From Streptomyces sp. 1222.5 (GTDB taxonomy: Bacteria; Actinomycetota; Actinomycetes; Streptomycetales; Streptomycetaceae), in the NCBI RefSeq assembly GCF_900105245.1, contig NZ_FNSZ01000001.1, positions 2,976,001-3,040,000 on the forward strand: DNA of 64,000 bases. The letters are read 5' to 3'. Shown here in pieces: positions 24,636 to 34,800 of this stretch. The position numbers and the translations under genes are program-made. The stretch's first letter is position 1. Every line of letters begins with the position of its first letter. The notes beneath the pieces are model-generated. The model had not been told where the DNA came from and did not search any database. It saw only the letters and a list, made by a program, of their open reading frames with translations.

Positions 24636-24704
24636 GGGTCACCTTCGGTGGGAGTTTCGAACGACGGTCTGCCGATTACGGACTGCCGGTTTGTGAACGC
24701 ACGC

Positions 24705-24724
24705 ACAAGCGTTCTCCCATTGTG
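24705..24724. repeat. Inverted repeat GAACGC-N8-GCGTTC
   Basis: A perfect 6+6 repeat in the 183-base divergent region between the DUF3817 gene and the first AIM24 gene. It overlaps a second inverted repeat, TTGTG-N8-CACAA (24701-24718). It is a possible operator for either direction. Confidence 0.35.
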
Positions 24725-24818
24725 GCAAACCGCGGCCCTAGGGGTCCGCTCAGGGTCGTTCTCCACCCCCGGGCCCTGTTCGCCCCACCCGTCCGGCCGC
24801 TACTTTCCCAGCGTGGCG

Positions 24819-25451
24819 ATGTTCCGACTCCAAGGCAGCAAGGTGCTGGCCGTCGACATGACCGGGGACGCCGTGAAGGCCAAGAACGGCTCGATGGTCG
24901 CGTACGACGGTCAGATGGCCTTCAAGAAGCTGAGCGGCGGCGGCGAGGGGCTGCGCGGGATGGTGACCCGGCGGCTCACCGGCGAACAGATGACGGTGAT
25001 GGAGGTGAAGGGGCAGGGGACCTGCTGGTTCGCGGACCGCGCGTCCGAGATCAACCTGGTCGCCCTCCGGGGGGACAGGCTCTACGTCGAGTCGAGCAAT
25101 CTGCTGGCGACGGACGCGGGGCTGAGGACGGGCACGACGTTCACGGGGCTGCGCGGCGCCTCGCAGGGCAACGGGCTCTTCACGACGACCGTCGAGGGGC
25201 ACGGCCAGGCGGCGATCATGTCCGACGGCCCGGCGGTCGTGCTGCGGGTCAGCCCGCAGTACCCGCTGACCGTCGACCCGGGCGCCTACATCGCCCACCA
25301 GGGCGAGGTGCGGCAGTCCTTCCAGTCCGGTGTGACGTTCCGCACGTTCTTCGGGGAGGGCGGCGGCGAGGCGTTCCAGATCCGCTTCGAGGGCGACGGC
25401 CTGGTGTACGTGCAGCCGAGCGAGCGGAACACGATCGCGGGGGACCTGTGA
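24819..25451 (+). CDS. AIM24-family protein 1
   Basis: A 210-residue all-beta protein. The ATG of MFRLQGSKVLAVDM is used; a GTG two codons upstream is also possible. It shows the AIM24/DUF124 pattern: a repeated GxxxA(Y)DGQMAF element, GTCWFADRASEINL, a mid-protein GNGLFTTTVEGHGQ motif and a late VDPGAYIAHQGEV followed by FFGEGGGEAFQIRFEGDGLVYVQ. It is the first of three tandem paralogues that are one base apart or overlapping. In yeast, AIM24 is a mitochondrial biogenesis factor. In bacteria the function is not established; a surface or scaffold role is often guessed. Confidence 0.87.
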   Translation: MFRLQGSKVLAVDMTGDAVKAKNGSMVAYDGQMAFKKLSGGGEGLRGMVTRRLTGEQMTVMEVKGQGTCWFADRASEINLVALRGDRLYVESSNLLATDAGLRTGTTFTGLRGASQGNGLFTTTVEGHGQAAIMSDGPAVVLRVSPQYPLTVDPGAYIAHQGEVRQSFQSGVTFRTFFGEGGGEAFQIRFEGDGLVYVQPSERNTIAGDL

Positions 25452-25452
25452 C

Positions 25453-26103
25453 ATGACCTTCCGAGAGATCAACTCCAAGATGGTCGAGGCGACGGTGCTG
25501 CCGGGGCAGCGGCTGTACAGCCAGCGCGGGGCCATGCTCGCCTACAAGGGGGAGGTGTCCTTCACCCCCGACATCCAGGGCGGTCAGGGCGGGCTGATGT
25601 CGATGCTCGGGCGACGGGTGGCCGGCGAGGCGACGCCGCTCATGTCGGTCGAGGGCAGCGGCACGGTCTTCTTCGGGCACGGCGGCCACCACGTCCATGT
25701 CATCAGCCTTTCCGGCGACACCCTCTACGTGGAGGCGGACCGCCTGCTCGCCTTCGAGGGCACCCTCCAGCAGGGCACGATGTTCATGGGCTCGCAGGGC
25801 GGCGTCATGGGCCTGGTCCGGGGCCAGGTCACCGGGCAGGGACTGTTCACCACCACCCTGCGGGGCAACGGCTCGGTGGCCGTGATGGCGCACGGCGGCG
25901 TCTTCGAGCTCCCGGTCACCCCGCAGCGCCCGGTCCACGTCGACCCGCAGGCCTACGTCGCCCACTACGGGGACGTGCGCAACAAGCTGTCCACCGCGCT
26001 CGGGTGGCGCGACATGGTGGGCCGCGGCTCCGGCGAGGCCTTCCAGCTGGAGCTGAGCGGCAACGGCACGGTGTTCGTCCAGGCGTCGGAGGAAAGGCTG
26101 TGA
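25453..26103 (+). CDS. AIM24-family protein 2
   Basis: A 216-residue paralogue starting one base after the first AIM24 stop. It repeats the family landmarks: MVEATVLPGQRLYSQRGAML, a GTVFFGHGGHHVHVISLSG element with several His, GQGLFTTTLRGNGSVAVMAHG, then VDPQAYVAHYGDV and GRGSGEAFQLELSGNGTVFVQ. No signal peptide or membrane helix is present. The His-rich strand differs from the other two copies and might bind metal, which is speculative. It is coupled to both neighbours. Confidence 0.87.
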   Translation: MTFREINSKMVEATVLPGQRLYSQRGAMLAYKGEVSFTPDIQGGQGGLMSMLGRRVAGEATPLMSVEGSGTVFFGHGGHHVHVISLSGDTLYVEADRLLAFEGTLQQGTMFMGSQGGVMGLVRGQVTGQGLFTTTLRGNGSVAVMAHGGVFELPVTPQRPVHVDPQAYVAHYGDVRNKLSTALGWRDMVGRGSGEAFQLELSGNGTVFVQASEERL

Positions 26104-26906
26104 GCGCGTACGGAGTGCCCGGCGGCCCGGTGGTCCACGACCCCATGACGCTGCCCGCCGACGACAACGTGAACACCTACACGTTCTGCGTCGAGCTCAA
26201 GGGCGGCCAGTGGTTCCTGCAGAAGGGGAAGATGATCGCCTACTACGGGGCGATCGAGTTCAACGGCATCGGGCACGGCCGACTCGACCGACTTGTCCGT
26301 ACCTCGTTCCATTCGCCACTGCACGCGAGCGACTGGGTCGTGGCGCAGGGCTCGGGCAAGATGCTGCTGGCCGACCGGGCTTTCGACGTCAACTCCTACG
26401 ACCTGGACGACGGGAACTTGACCATTCGCGCGGGCAACCTGCTCGCTTTTCAGCCAAGTCTCGCGCTCAAGCAATCGATCGTGCCGGGTTTTCTGACCCT
26501 GATCGGAACCGGAAAGTTCGTCGCCGCATCTAACGGTCCGGTGGTGTTCATGGAACCTCCGATCCGGGTCGACCCGCAGGCCCTCGTCGGGTGGGCCGAC
26601 TGCCCGTCCCCGTGCCATCACTACGACCACGGATACTTGGCGGGTGTACTGGGCGGCCTACGTGCGATGACCGGCCTCGGCGGAGCCTCCGGCGAGGAGC
26701 ACCAGTTCGAGTTCGTGGGGGCCGGGACGGTCCTGCTGCAGTCGACGGAGACCCTCATGGCCGAGGCGGCCACGGGGGTGGTTCCGCCGGAGGCGGGGGT
26801 CCCCGGCGGTGGCGTAACGGCACCGGGTGGACACGGTCCGCAATCGCCGGGGGTACCGCGCCTTCCCGGACAGCTGGGAGACCTCCAGCGTCGCTTCGGG
26901 CTGTGA
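26100..26906 (+). CDS. AIM24-family protein 3, longer and divergent
   Basis: A 268-residue third member, starting at a GTG that overlaps the second gene's stop. It opens MSAYGVPGGPVVHDPMTLP and contains CVELKGGQWFLQKGKMIAYYG, ADRAFDVNSYDLDDG and a modified VDPQALVGWADCPSPCHHY segment, where a CPSPCHHY cluster replaces the YxAH seen in copies 1 and 2. The last ~35 residues are Gly/Pro-rich and end LPGQLGDLQRRFGL. The divergence of the CxxxCHH patch suggests a changed site, possibly for metal. The gene is last in the coupled trio, 92 bases before absC. Confidence 0.87.
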   Translation: MSAYGVPGGPVVHDPMTLPADDNVNTYTFCVELKGGQWFLQKGKMIAYYGAIEFNGIGHGRLDRLVRTSFHSPLHASDWVVAQGSGKMLLADRAFDVNSYDLDDGNLTIRAGNLLAFQPSLALKQSIVPGFLTLIGTGKFVAASNGPVVFMEPPIRVDPQALVGWADCPSPCHHYDHGYLAGVLGGLRAMTGLGGASGEEHQFEFVGAGTVLLQSTETLMAEAATGVVPPEAGVPGGGVTAPGGHGPQSPGVPRLPGQLGDLQRRFGL

Positions 26907-26998
26907 GCGGTAGTCTGCGGAGTGTGACATCGAACGCGTGCGCGCAGTCACACCACCCGAAGTAGTTCGTCATTCAACTTCTTAGGTAGACTTCATTC

Positions 26999-27475
26999 AT
27001 GGAGACCGAGACGGCCACGCGCTGGCTGACCGATGCGGAGCAGTGCGCCTGGCGCACCCACCTGGAGGTCAACAGGCTGTTGACGTACCAGCTCGAGAAG
27101 GACTTGCAGCCGTTCGGCCTGACTATGAACGACTACGAGATCCTGGTGAACCTGTCCGAGTCGGAGGACGTACGGATGCGGATGAGCGACCTCGCCTCCG
27201 CGACCCTGCAGTCCAAGAGCCGGCTCTCGCACCAGATCACGCGGATGGAGAACGCGAACCTGGTGCGCCGTGAGAACTGCGAGTCCGACCGGCGCGGACT
27301 GTTCGCCGTGCTGACCGAGCACGGCATGGAGACGATGCGGAAGGTGGCGCCGCACCACGTGGCGTCGGTGCGGCGGCACTTCATCGACCTTCTGTCGCCG
27401 GAGACACTGATAGAGCTGGACAAGGCGCTCAAGCCGATCGCCGAGCACCTGCGGGGACAGCGAGGGCGTCCCTAG
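26999..27475 (+). CDS. absC: MarR-family regulator, AbsC-like
   Basis: A 158-residue MarR regulator: an N-terminal helix (CAWRTHLEVNRLLTYQLEKDL), the recognition region MSDLASATLQSKSRLSHQIT and the wing NCESDRRGLFAVLTEHG. Its length and genomic position match my recollection of AbsC (SCO5405) of S. coelicolor, which affects antibiotic production and zinc-related gene expression; identity is inferred from family and synteny, not alignment. The upstream region has an imperfect inverted repeat, GAAGT...ACTTC, around 26959-26981. Its stop shares the palindrome CTAG with the stop of the convergent MFS gene. Confidence 0.8.
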   Translation: METETATRWLTDAEQCAWRTHLEVNRLLTYQLEKDLQPFGLTMNDYEILVNLSESEDVRMRMSDLASATLQSKSRLSHQITRMENANLVRRENCESDRRGLFAVLTEHGMETMRKVAPHHVASVRRHFIDLLSPETLIELDKALKPIAEHLRGQRGRP

Positions 27476-28755
27476 CTCCGTTCGCCTGCCGGACAGGCCT
27501 CGGCCGGGCGGCCGGTCGCTCCGGCCCGCTCGGGCGGGGTGTCCCCGGCCGAAGCGGCGTGGTCAGCCGCCCGGCCGGCCCGCCACCGCACGGCCGACAG
27601 CGCGGGCAGCAGGGCCGCGCCGCCCGCGAGGGCGAAGCACGCGCACAGCGGCAGGCGGCCGATCAGCAGCCCCGCCACCAGCGCTCCCCCGGAACTTCCC
27701 GCGTTGACGCCCATGTTGACCCAGGCCCCGGCCCGGGTGCGGGCATCGGCCGGCACCGTCTCGTCGGCCAGGAGATAGGCCGTCGTCAGCGCCGGGGCGA
27801 GGAACGCCCCGGCGACGGCCATCGCCACCGTGAGCGTCCACAGGTTCGGTGCCAGGCCGGCCGCCGCCACCGTCAGGCCCAGGGCAAGGGCGAAGAGGAG
27901 CAGCCGCTCGCGGGCCGCCGACCGCCAGGGCACCGCCCCGTTCACCAGCCCGCCGACCGCGCTGCCCGCCGAGAGCGCACCCAGCACCCACGGGACCGTG
28001 CCGGGATCGTAGGCGTGCGCCGAGGCGAAGGCCATCGCCAGCAGGTCCACCCCGCTGAGGGCCAGACCCACGCCGAGGGCCACGGCCACGGGCGTCCCGA
28101 GCCCCCGTACTCCCCCGCGCCGCTGGGCGCGCGAGGCGGACCGCGGACCCGGCATCACCGGGGACATGACGAAGGCGCAGGTGCCGGCCACGATCAGGAA
28201 CGCGCTCAGCAGGAGGCCGGACGCCGGGTGCGCGAAGGCGGTCAGCGCACCGATCAGTACCGGTCCGGAGACGTAGAGCAGTTCCTCCGCGACCCCGTCG
28301 AGGCTGTACGCGCGGCGCAGCAGGTCCCGGTCCGGGAGCAGTTCGGCCCACAGGGCACGCATGGTCGGCCCGAGGGGCGGCGCGCACGCTCCGGCGAGCG
28401 CCGCGGCGGCCGCGAGGGCCGTCGGCGGTACCGCCGGGCGCCAGGTCAGGGCCGCCAGGACGCACAGCAGGGTGCCGTAGAGCACCGACATCGGCAGCAG
28501 GGCGCGGCGGGGGCCGTGACGGTCGATCAAGGACGCCCTGACCGGCATCAGGAAGACCGAGGTCGCGCCGAACAAGGACATCACCACGCCGGACACCGCG
28601 TAGGAGTCGGTGGCACGGGTGACGGAGAGCAGCACGGCGAGGGAGACCGTGCCATAGGACAGCCGGGCGGTCAGGGCGGAGACGAAGGTGCGGCGCGCGT
28701 GCGGGACGCGCAGGACGGCGGCGTACGAAGGCCGCGCGGAGGCATGCGTGGACAT
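27472..28755 (-). CDS. MFS-family transporter
   Basis: A 427-residue membrane protein with about 12 helices in two six-helix halves. The start gives MSTHASARPSYAAVLRVPHA, and the loop between helices 2 and 3 (DRHGPRRALLPMSVLYG) carries the D-R-G-R motif typical of MFS proteins. It resembles drug or small-molecule exporters of the actinobacterial CynX/YfcJ-like groups. The substrate is unknown. The gene is convergent with absC, sharing the stop bases CTAG, and lies 145 bases from meaB on the same strand. A MarR-type neighbour is consistent with efflux, but they are not cotranscribed. Confidence 0.88.
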   Translation of the reverse strand: MSTHASARPSYAAVLRVPHARRTFVSALTARLSYGTVSLAVLLSVTRATDSYAVSGVVMSLFGATSVFLMPVRASLIDRHGPRRALLPMSVLYGTLLCVLAALTWRPAVPPTALAAAAALAGACAPPLGPTMRALWAELLPDRDLLRRAYSLDGVAEELLYVSGPVLIGALTAFAHPASGLLLSAFLIVAGTCAFVMSPVMPGPRSASRAQRRGGVRGLGTPVAVALGVGLALSGVDLLAMAFASAHAYDPGTVPWVLGALSAGSAVGGLVNGAVPWRSAARERLLLFALALGLTVAAAGLAPNLWTLTVAMAVAGAFLAPALTTAYLLADETVPADARTRAGAWVNMGVNAGSSGGALVAGLLIGRLPLCACFALAGGAALLPALSAVRWRAGRAADHAASAGDTPPERAGATGRPAEACPAGERS

Positions 28756-28900
28756 GCTGACGTTCCTCTGTGTGAGGCGGAAGAGGGGACACCGAGGGAC
28801 GCGGTGGCCACGGTCGGGCCCCGCGATCCGGTGCGCGCTCTACGCCAAGGAGAGGAACATGGTGGCCAATCTAGCAACAGGCGGGCCGCGCGAGGGAGAT

Positions 28901-29860
28901 TCAGCCCTCCGTCAGGCCCGCGACCAGTTCGTCGGCCGCGCGGTACGGGTCCAGTTCACCGGCGACGATGCGCTCGGAGAGGGCGCTGAGCCGGCGGTCC
29001 CCGTGCAGGTCGCCGATGCGTTCGCGCAGGGCGGTGACCGCGATGGTCTCCACCTCGCGGGCCGCGCGGGCCCGGCGGCGCTCGGCGAGGACCCCGCGCT
29101 CCTCCATCCAGGCACGGTGCTTCTCCAGGGCCTCGACGACCTCGTCGACCCCCTCCGCACGCGCGGCGACCGTCTTCACGATCGGCGGACGCCAGTCGCC
29201 GGCGGCGCGGGCCTCGCCCAGGCCCAGCATGTGGTTCAGCTCGCGGGCCGTGGCGTCGGCGCCGTCCCGGTCCGCCTTGTTGACGACGTACACGTCGCCG
29301 ATCTCGAGGATGCCGGCCTTCGCCGCCTGGATGCCGTCGCCCATGCCGGGGGCCAGCAGGACGACCGAGGTGTCCGCCTGGGAGGCGATCTCCACCTCCG
29401 ACTGGCCGACACCGACCGTCTCCACCAGGACCACGTCGCAGCCCGCCGCGTCCAGCACGCGGATCGCCTGCGGCGCCGCCCAGGCCAGGCCGCCCAGATG
29501 ACCGCGGGTGGCCATCGAGCGGATGTAGACGCCCGGGTCGGAGGCGTGCTCCGACATCCGGACCCGGTCACCGAGCAGGGCGCCCCCGGAGAACGGGGAC
29601 GACGGGTCGACGGCCAGGACGCCGACCCGTTTGCCCTGTTTGCGATACGCCGTGACGAGCGCGGAGGTGGAGGTCGACTTGCCGACGCCGGGCGAGCCCG
29701 TGAGACCGACGACGTACGCGTTGCCGGTCAGCGGGGCCAGTGCCGCCATGACCTCCCTGAGCTGCGGGGACGCCCCCTCCACCAGGGAGATGAGCCGGGC
29801 CACGGCCCGCGGTCGGCCTTCCCTGGCCTGGGCCACCAGAGAGGAGACGTCCTGCATCAA
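28901..29860 (-). CDS. meaB: MeaB-type GTPase chaperone of acyl-CoA mutases
   Basis: A 319-residue G3E-class GTPase. The P-loop is GSPGVGKS at residues 55-62, followed by DPSSPFSGGALLGDRVRM, the switch region VLVETVGVGQSEVE and the base-specificity motif NKAD. MeaB/ArgK proteins gate delivery of adenosylcobalamin to methylmalonyl-CoA or isobutyryl-CoA mutase and protect them from inactivation. The gene lies 35 bases after the thiolase gene on the same strand and about 9 kb from icmA. It was historically annotated as an ArgK-like kinase, and the MeaB reading fits the context better. Confidence 0.94.
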   Translation of the reverse strand: MMQDVSSLVAQAREGRPRAVARLISLVEGASPQLREVMAALAPLTGNAYVVGLTGSPGVGKSTSTSALVTAYRKQGKRVGVLAVDPSSPFSGGALLGDRVRMSEHASDPGVYIRSMATRGHLGGLAWAAPQAIRVLDAAGCDVVLVETVGVGQSEVEIASQADTSVVLLAPGMGDGIQAAKAGILEIGDVYVVNKADRDGADATARELNHMLGLGEARAAGDWRPPIVKTVAARAEGVDEVVEALEKHRAWMEERGVLAERRRARAAREVETIAVTALRERIGDLHGDRRLSALSERIVAGELDPYRAADELVAGLTEG

Positions 29861-29895
29861 ACAGCTCCGTTCACTTCACAGACGTTAAGGGGAAC

Positions 29896-31095
29896 TCAGG
29901 CCTTCGGAACCCGGACGATCAGCGCGTCGCCCTGGCCGCCGCCACCGCACAGCGCGGCCGCGCCGACACCGCCGCCACGCCGCTTGAGCTCCAGCGCCAA
30001 GTGCAGCACGAGACGGGCGCCGGACATGCCGATCGGGTGGCCCAGCGCGATCGCGCCGCCGTTGACGTTCACCTTTTCCGTGGACACGCCGAGGTCCTTC
30101 ATTGACTGCACGGCGACCGCGGCGAAGGCCTCGTTGATCTCGATGAGGTCGAGGTCGCCGACCTCCAGGCCGTCCTTCTTCAGGGCGTGCCGGATGGCGT
30201 TCGACGGCTGGGACTGCAGGGAGTTGTCCGGGCCGGCCACGTTGCCGTGGGCACCGATCTCCGCGAGCCACTCCAGGCCCAGCTCCTCGGCCTTGGCCTT
30301 GCTCATGACGACCACGGCCGCCGCGCCGTCGGAGATCTGCGAGGCGGAGCCCGCGGTGATCGTGCCGTCCTTGGCGAAGGCCGGGCGCAGCTTGCCGAGC
30401 GACTCCGCGGTGGTGTCGCCGCGGATGCCCTCGTCCTTGCTGAAGACGACCGGCTCGCCCTTGCGCTGCGGGATCTCCACGGGGGTGATCTCGGCCTCGA
30501 AGACGCCGTTCTTCTGCGCGGCGGCGGCCCGCTGGTGGGACAGGGCGGCGATCTCGTCCTGCTCGGGGCGCGCGATACCGAGGCGCGTGTTGTGCTTCTC
30601 CGTGGACTCGCCCATGGCGATGCCCTCGAAGGAGTCGGTCAGACCGTCGTACGCCATCGCGTCGAGCATCTCGACCGCGCCGTACTTGAAGCCCTCGCGG
30701 GACTTCGGCAGCAGGTGCGGGGCGTTGGTCATGGACTCCTGTCCGCCCGCCACGACGATGTCGAACTCGCCGGCGCGGATCAGCTGGTCCGCCAGCGCGA
30801 TGGCGTCCAGGCCGGACAGACAGACCTTGTTGATGGTGAGCGCCGGCACGCTCATCGGGATACCGGCCTTGACGGCGGCCTGGCGGGCCGGGATCTGACC
30901 CGCCCCGGCCTGGAGCACCTGGCCCATGATCACGTACTGCACCTGGTCGCCGCCGATCCCCGCACGGTCGAGGGCGGCCTTGATCGCGAAGCCGCCGAGG
31001 TCGGCTCCGGAGAAGGACTTGAGCGAGCCGAGCAGTCGTCCCATGGGCGTACGCGCGCCCGCGACGATCACCGAGCTGTTCGTTCCAGAAGGCAT
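29896..31095 (-). CDS. Acetyl-CoA C-acetyltransferase (thiolase)
   Basis: A 399-residue thiolase that condenses two acetyl-CoA or cleaves acetoacetyl-CoA. The catalytic residues are Cys92 ([12 protein letters not shown]), His353 ([10 protein letters not shown]) and Cys383 ([11 protein letters not shown]). The pantetheine loop region and [13 protein letters not shown], typical of biosynthetic thiolases, are present. The chosen ATG ([11 protein letters not shown]) follows a GGGGATCG ribosome site. It is cotranscribed with meaB and divergent from the epimerase gene. In streptomycetes it could feed the ethylmalonyl-CoA pathway or serve acyl-CoA degradation. Confidence 0.95.
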   Translation of the reverse strand: MPSGTNSSVIVAGARTPMGRLLGSLKSFSGADLGGFAIKAALDRAGIGGDQVQYVIMGQVLQAGAGQIPARQAAVKAGIPMSVPALTINKVCLSGLDAIALADQLIRAGEFDIVVAGGQESMTNAPHLLPKSREGFKYGAVEMLDAMAYDGLTDSFEGIAMGESTEKHNTRLGIARPEQDEIAALSHQRAAAAQKNGVFEAEITPVEIPQRKGEPVVFSKDEGIRGDTTAESLGKLRPAFAKDGTITAGSASQISDGAAAVVVMSKAKAEELGLEWLAEIGAHGNVAGPDNSLQSQPSNAIRHALKKDGLEVGDLDLIEINEAFAAVAVQSMKDLGVSTEKVNVNGGAIALGHPIGMSGARLVLHLALELKRRGGGVGAAALCGGGGQGDALIVRVPKA

Positions 31096-31240
31096 GAGCT
31101 GCGATCCCCTTACCGGCCAGGCCGAGGAGTGAACGAGGGTTTACTTCGAATGTACTGAGTGGCACTCCGTGCCGTCATCGGCCCGTCGGTGTGATCGCGC
31201 GCACGTTGCGTAACCACCTGATGAGCGCTGCACTGAATCC

Positions 31241-31681
31241 ATGCTGACGCGAATCGACCACATCGGGATCGCCTGTCACGACCTCGACGCGACCGTCGAG
31301 TTCTACCGGGCCACGTACGGCTTCGAGGTGTTCCACACCGAGGTCAACGAGGAACAGGGCGTGCGCGAGGCCATGCTCAAGATCAACGAGACCTCGGACG
31401 GCGGTGCCTCCTACCTTCAGCTGCTGGAACCGACCCGCGAGGACTCCACCGTCGCCAAGTGGCTCGCGAAGAACGGCGAGGGTGTCCACCACATCGCTTT
31501 CGGTACGGCGGATGTGGACACCGACGCCGCGGACATCCGCGAGAAGGGCGTACGCGTTCTGTACGACCGGCCACGGATCGGTTCCATGGGGTCGCGGATC
31601 ACCTTCCTGCACCCCAAGGATTGCCACGGTGTGCTCACGGAACTGGTCACTTCGGCGCCGGTTGAGTCGCCCGAGCACTGA
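31241..31681 (+). CDS. mce: Methylmalonyl-CoA epimerase
   Basis: A 146-residue VOC-fold enzyme that interconverts (2R)- and (2S)-methylmalonyl-CoA. Candidate metal ligands are in place: His7 (RIDHIGIAC), Gln60 (SYLQLLEP), His84 in GVHHIAFG and Glu133 near the C-terminus (VLTELVTS). The length equals the family norm. The gene is divergent from the thiolase-meaB operon across 145 bases. It supplies the isomer used by mutases or as a polyketide extender unit. scy follows after about 200 bases. Confidence 0.94.
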   Translation: MLTRIDHIGIACHDLDATVEFYRATYGFEVFHTEVNEEQGVREAMLKINETSDGGASYLQLLEPTREDSTVAKWLAKNGEGVHHIAFGTADVDTDAADIREKGVRVLYDRPRIGSMGSRITFLHPKDCHGVLTELVTSAPVESPEH

Positions 31682-31887
31682 CCGCCGTACATATGGGCCG
31701 GTAGGGTTGGGGGCGGTCGTCCCTTCAACCGGGGCGACCGCATGCCGGGGTCCGGGTTTCGGGGGACGAGCGTCGGGGCGGCAGCCCGTGCTCCGCCGTT
31801 GATCTGACACCATTCCCCGGGGGCCCCGTTCGGCGGATGGACGGAGCTCGTTGGAGAAGCTGACCAGGGGACGGATGGGACCGCGCA

Positions 31888-34800
31888 GTGCGGGGCTACG
31901 AGAGCCAGGAGCGAGAGCCGGCGGCTGACGTCGACCACCTCTCTCGGTTCGAGGCCGAGATGAAGCGGCTGAAGACCGAGCGGGAAAAGGCGATCCAGCA
32001 CGCCGAGGACCTCGGCTACCAGGTCGAGGTGCTGCGCGCCAAGCTGCACGAGGCGCGGCGCACCCTCATGACCCGGCCCGCCTACGACGGCGGTGACATC
32101 GGCTATCAGGCCGAGCAGTTGCTCCGCAACGCCCAGATGCAGGCGGAGCAGCTGCGCCAGGACGCCGAGCGGGAGCTGAGCCAGGCCCGCGCGCAGACGC
32201 AGCGCATCCTTCAGGAGCACGCCGAGCAAGCGGCCCGGCTCCAGTCGGAGCTGCACCAGGAGGCGGTGACCCGGCGCCAGCAGCTCGACCAGGAGCTGGC
32301 CGAGCGCCGCTCCACCGTCGAGTCCCACGTCAACGAGAACGTGGCCTGGGCGGAGCAGCTGCGCGCCCGCACCGAGCAGCAGGCCAGGCGCCTGCTGGAG
32401 GAGTCCCGCGCGGAGGCCGAGCAGGCGATGGCCGCCGCCCGCGCGGAGGCCGAGCGGCTGACCCGGGAGGCCCGGGAGCGGCTGCAGAGCGACGCCGAGT
32501 CGGCGCGCGCCGAGGCCGAGCAGATTCTGCGCCGTGCCCGCACGGACGCCGAGCGGCTGCTGAACGCGGCCTCCACGCAGGCCCAGGAGGCCACCGACCA
32601 CGCCGAGCAGCTGCGCAGCAGCACGGTCACCGAGTCGGACGCCGCCCGCCGGCAGGCCGCCGAGCTGAGCCGGGCCGCCGAGGAGCGGATGACCCAGGCC
32701 GAGGAGGCGCTGCGCAAGGCGCAGGCCGAGGCGGAGAAGGTCGTCACGGAGGCCGAGCAGGCCGCCGCCAAGACGCTGTCGAGCGCCGAGGCCGCGAACG
32801 AGACACGGACGCGCACGGCGAAGGAGCAGGTCGCCCGGCTGGTCGAGGAGGCCACCAAGGAGGCCGAGCAGACCCGGACCGAGGCCGAGCAGCTGGTCGC
32901 GGACGCCCGCGCCGAGGCCGAGAAGATCGTCGCCGAGGCGTCCGAGAAGGCCCGTACGCTCACCGCCGAGGAGAGCGCCACGCAGCTGTCCAAGGCGGCC
33001 AAGACCGCCGAGGACGTGCTCAACAAGGCGTCCGAGGAGGCCAAGCGGACCACGAAGGCCGCCGCCGAGGAGGCCGAGCGGATCCGCTCCGAGGCCGAGA
33101 CCGAGGCGGACCGCCTGCGCGCCGAGGCGCACGACATCGCCGAGCAGCTCAAGGGCGCCGCCAAGGACGACACCAAGGAGTACCGCGCCAAGACGGTCGA
33201 GCTCCAGGAGGAGGCCCGCCGGCTGCGCGGGGAGGCCGAGCAGCTGCGGGCCGACGCGGTCGCCGAGGGCGAGTCGATCCGTGCCGAGGCCCGCCGCGAG
33301 GCCGTCGCGCAGATCGAGGAGGCGGCCAGGTCCGCCGAGGAGCTGCTGGCCAAGGCCAAAGTGGACGCCGACGAACTGCGGCAGAAGGCCACCGCGGACA
33401 GCGAGAAGGTGCGCACCGAGGCCATCGAGCGCGCCACCTCCCTGCGTCGGCAGGCCGAGGAGACCCTGGAGCGCACCCGCAAGGAGGCCGAGCGGCTGCG
33501 CGCCGAGGCCGACGAGCGGGCCGAGGCCGTCCGGGCGGACGCCGAGCAGGCCGCGCTGGAGCTGCGCGAGGAGACCGAGCGCGCCGTCGAGGCCCGCCGC
33601 GGCGAGGCCGCCGAGGAACTGAGCCGGCTCCAGACCGAGACCCAGGAACGGCTGGAGAACGCCGAGCAGGCGCTCACCGACGCCCGCGAGGAGGCCGCCC
33701 GGATCCGCCGGGAGGCCGGCGAGGAGACGGAGCGGCTGCGCGCGGAGTCCGCCGAGCGGATCCGTACGCTCCAGCAGCAGGCCGAGAGGGAGGCCGAGCG
33801 GCTGCGTGACGAGGCCGCGTCGGACGCGTCCGCGTCCCGTGCCGAGGGCGAGGCCGTCGCCGTACGGCTGCGTTCCGAGGCCGCCGCCGAGGCCGAGCGG
33901 CTGAAGGCGGAGGCGCAGGACACCGCCGACCGGGTGCGCGCGGAGGCGCAGGCCGCGGCCGAGCGGCTGGGCGCGGAGGCGTCCGAGACGCTGGCCGCCG
34001 CCCAGGAGGAGGCCGCCCGGCGCCGCCGCGAGGCCGAGGAACTCCTCGGTGCCGCCCGCGAGGAGGCCGACCAGGAGCGCGAGCGGGCCCGCGAGCAGAG
34101 CGAGGAGCTGCTGGCCTCCGCGCGCAAGCGCGTCGACGAGGCGCAGGCCGAGGCGACCCGGCTGGTCGAGGAGGCCGACCGGCGCGCCACGGAGATGGTC
34201 GCCGCCGCCGAGCAGCACGCCCAGCAGGTACGGGACTCCGTCAGCGGCCTGCACGAGCAGGCGCAGGAGGAGATCACCGGACTGCGCTCGGCCGCCGAGC
34301 ACGCGGCGGACCGCACCAGGCGGGAGGCCGAGGAGGAGGCGGACCGGGTCCGCGCCGACGCCTACGCCGAGCGGGAGCGGGCCGGCGAGGACGCGAGCCG
34401 TCTGCGGCGCGAGGCGAACGAGGAGTCCGAGGCCGCGAAGGCGCTGGCCGAGCGGACGATGGCGGAGGCGATCTCGGAGGCCGAGCGGCTGCGCTCGGAC
34501 GCCTCCGAGTACGCCCAGCGGGTGCGCACCGAGGCGTCGGACTCACTGGCCGAGGCCGACCAGGCCGCGTCCCGCACCCGGGCGGACGCCCGCGAGGACG
34601 CCAACCGCATCCGCTCGGACGCGGCGACCCAGGCGGACACCCTCATCACCGAGGCCCGCAGCGAGGCCGAGCGGCTCCAGACCGAGACGGTCGCGGAGGC
34701 CGACCGGGTGCGCACGGAGGCGCTCGCCGAGGCCGAGCGGCTCCGGACGGAGACGGTCGCCGAGGCCGAGCGGGTACGCGCGGAGGCCGTCGCGAACGCC

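Noticed and set aside
31417..34302. Long Leu/Gly-rich open frame antisense to scy
   Set aside because: It mirrors the coiled-coil repeats of scy and has no independent start region or motif support.
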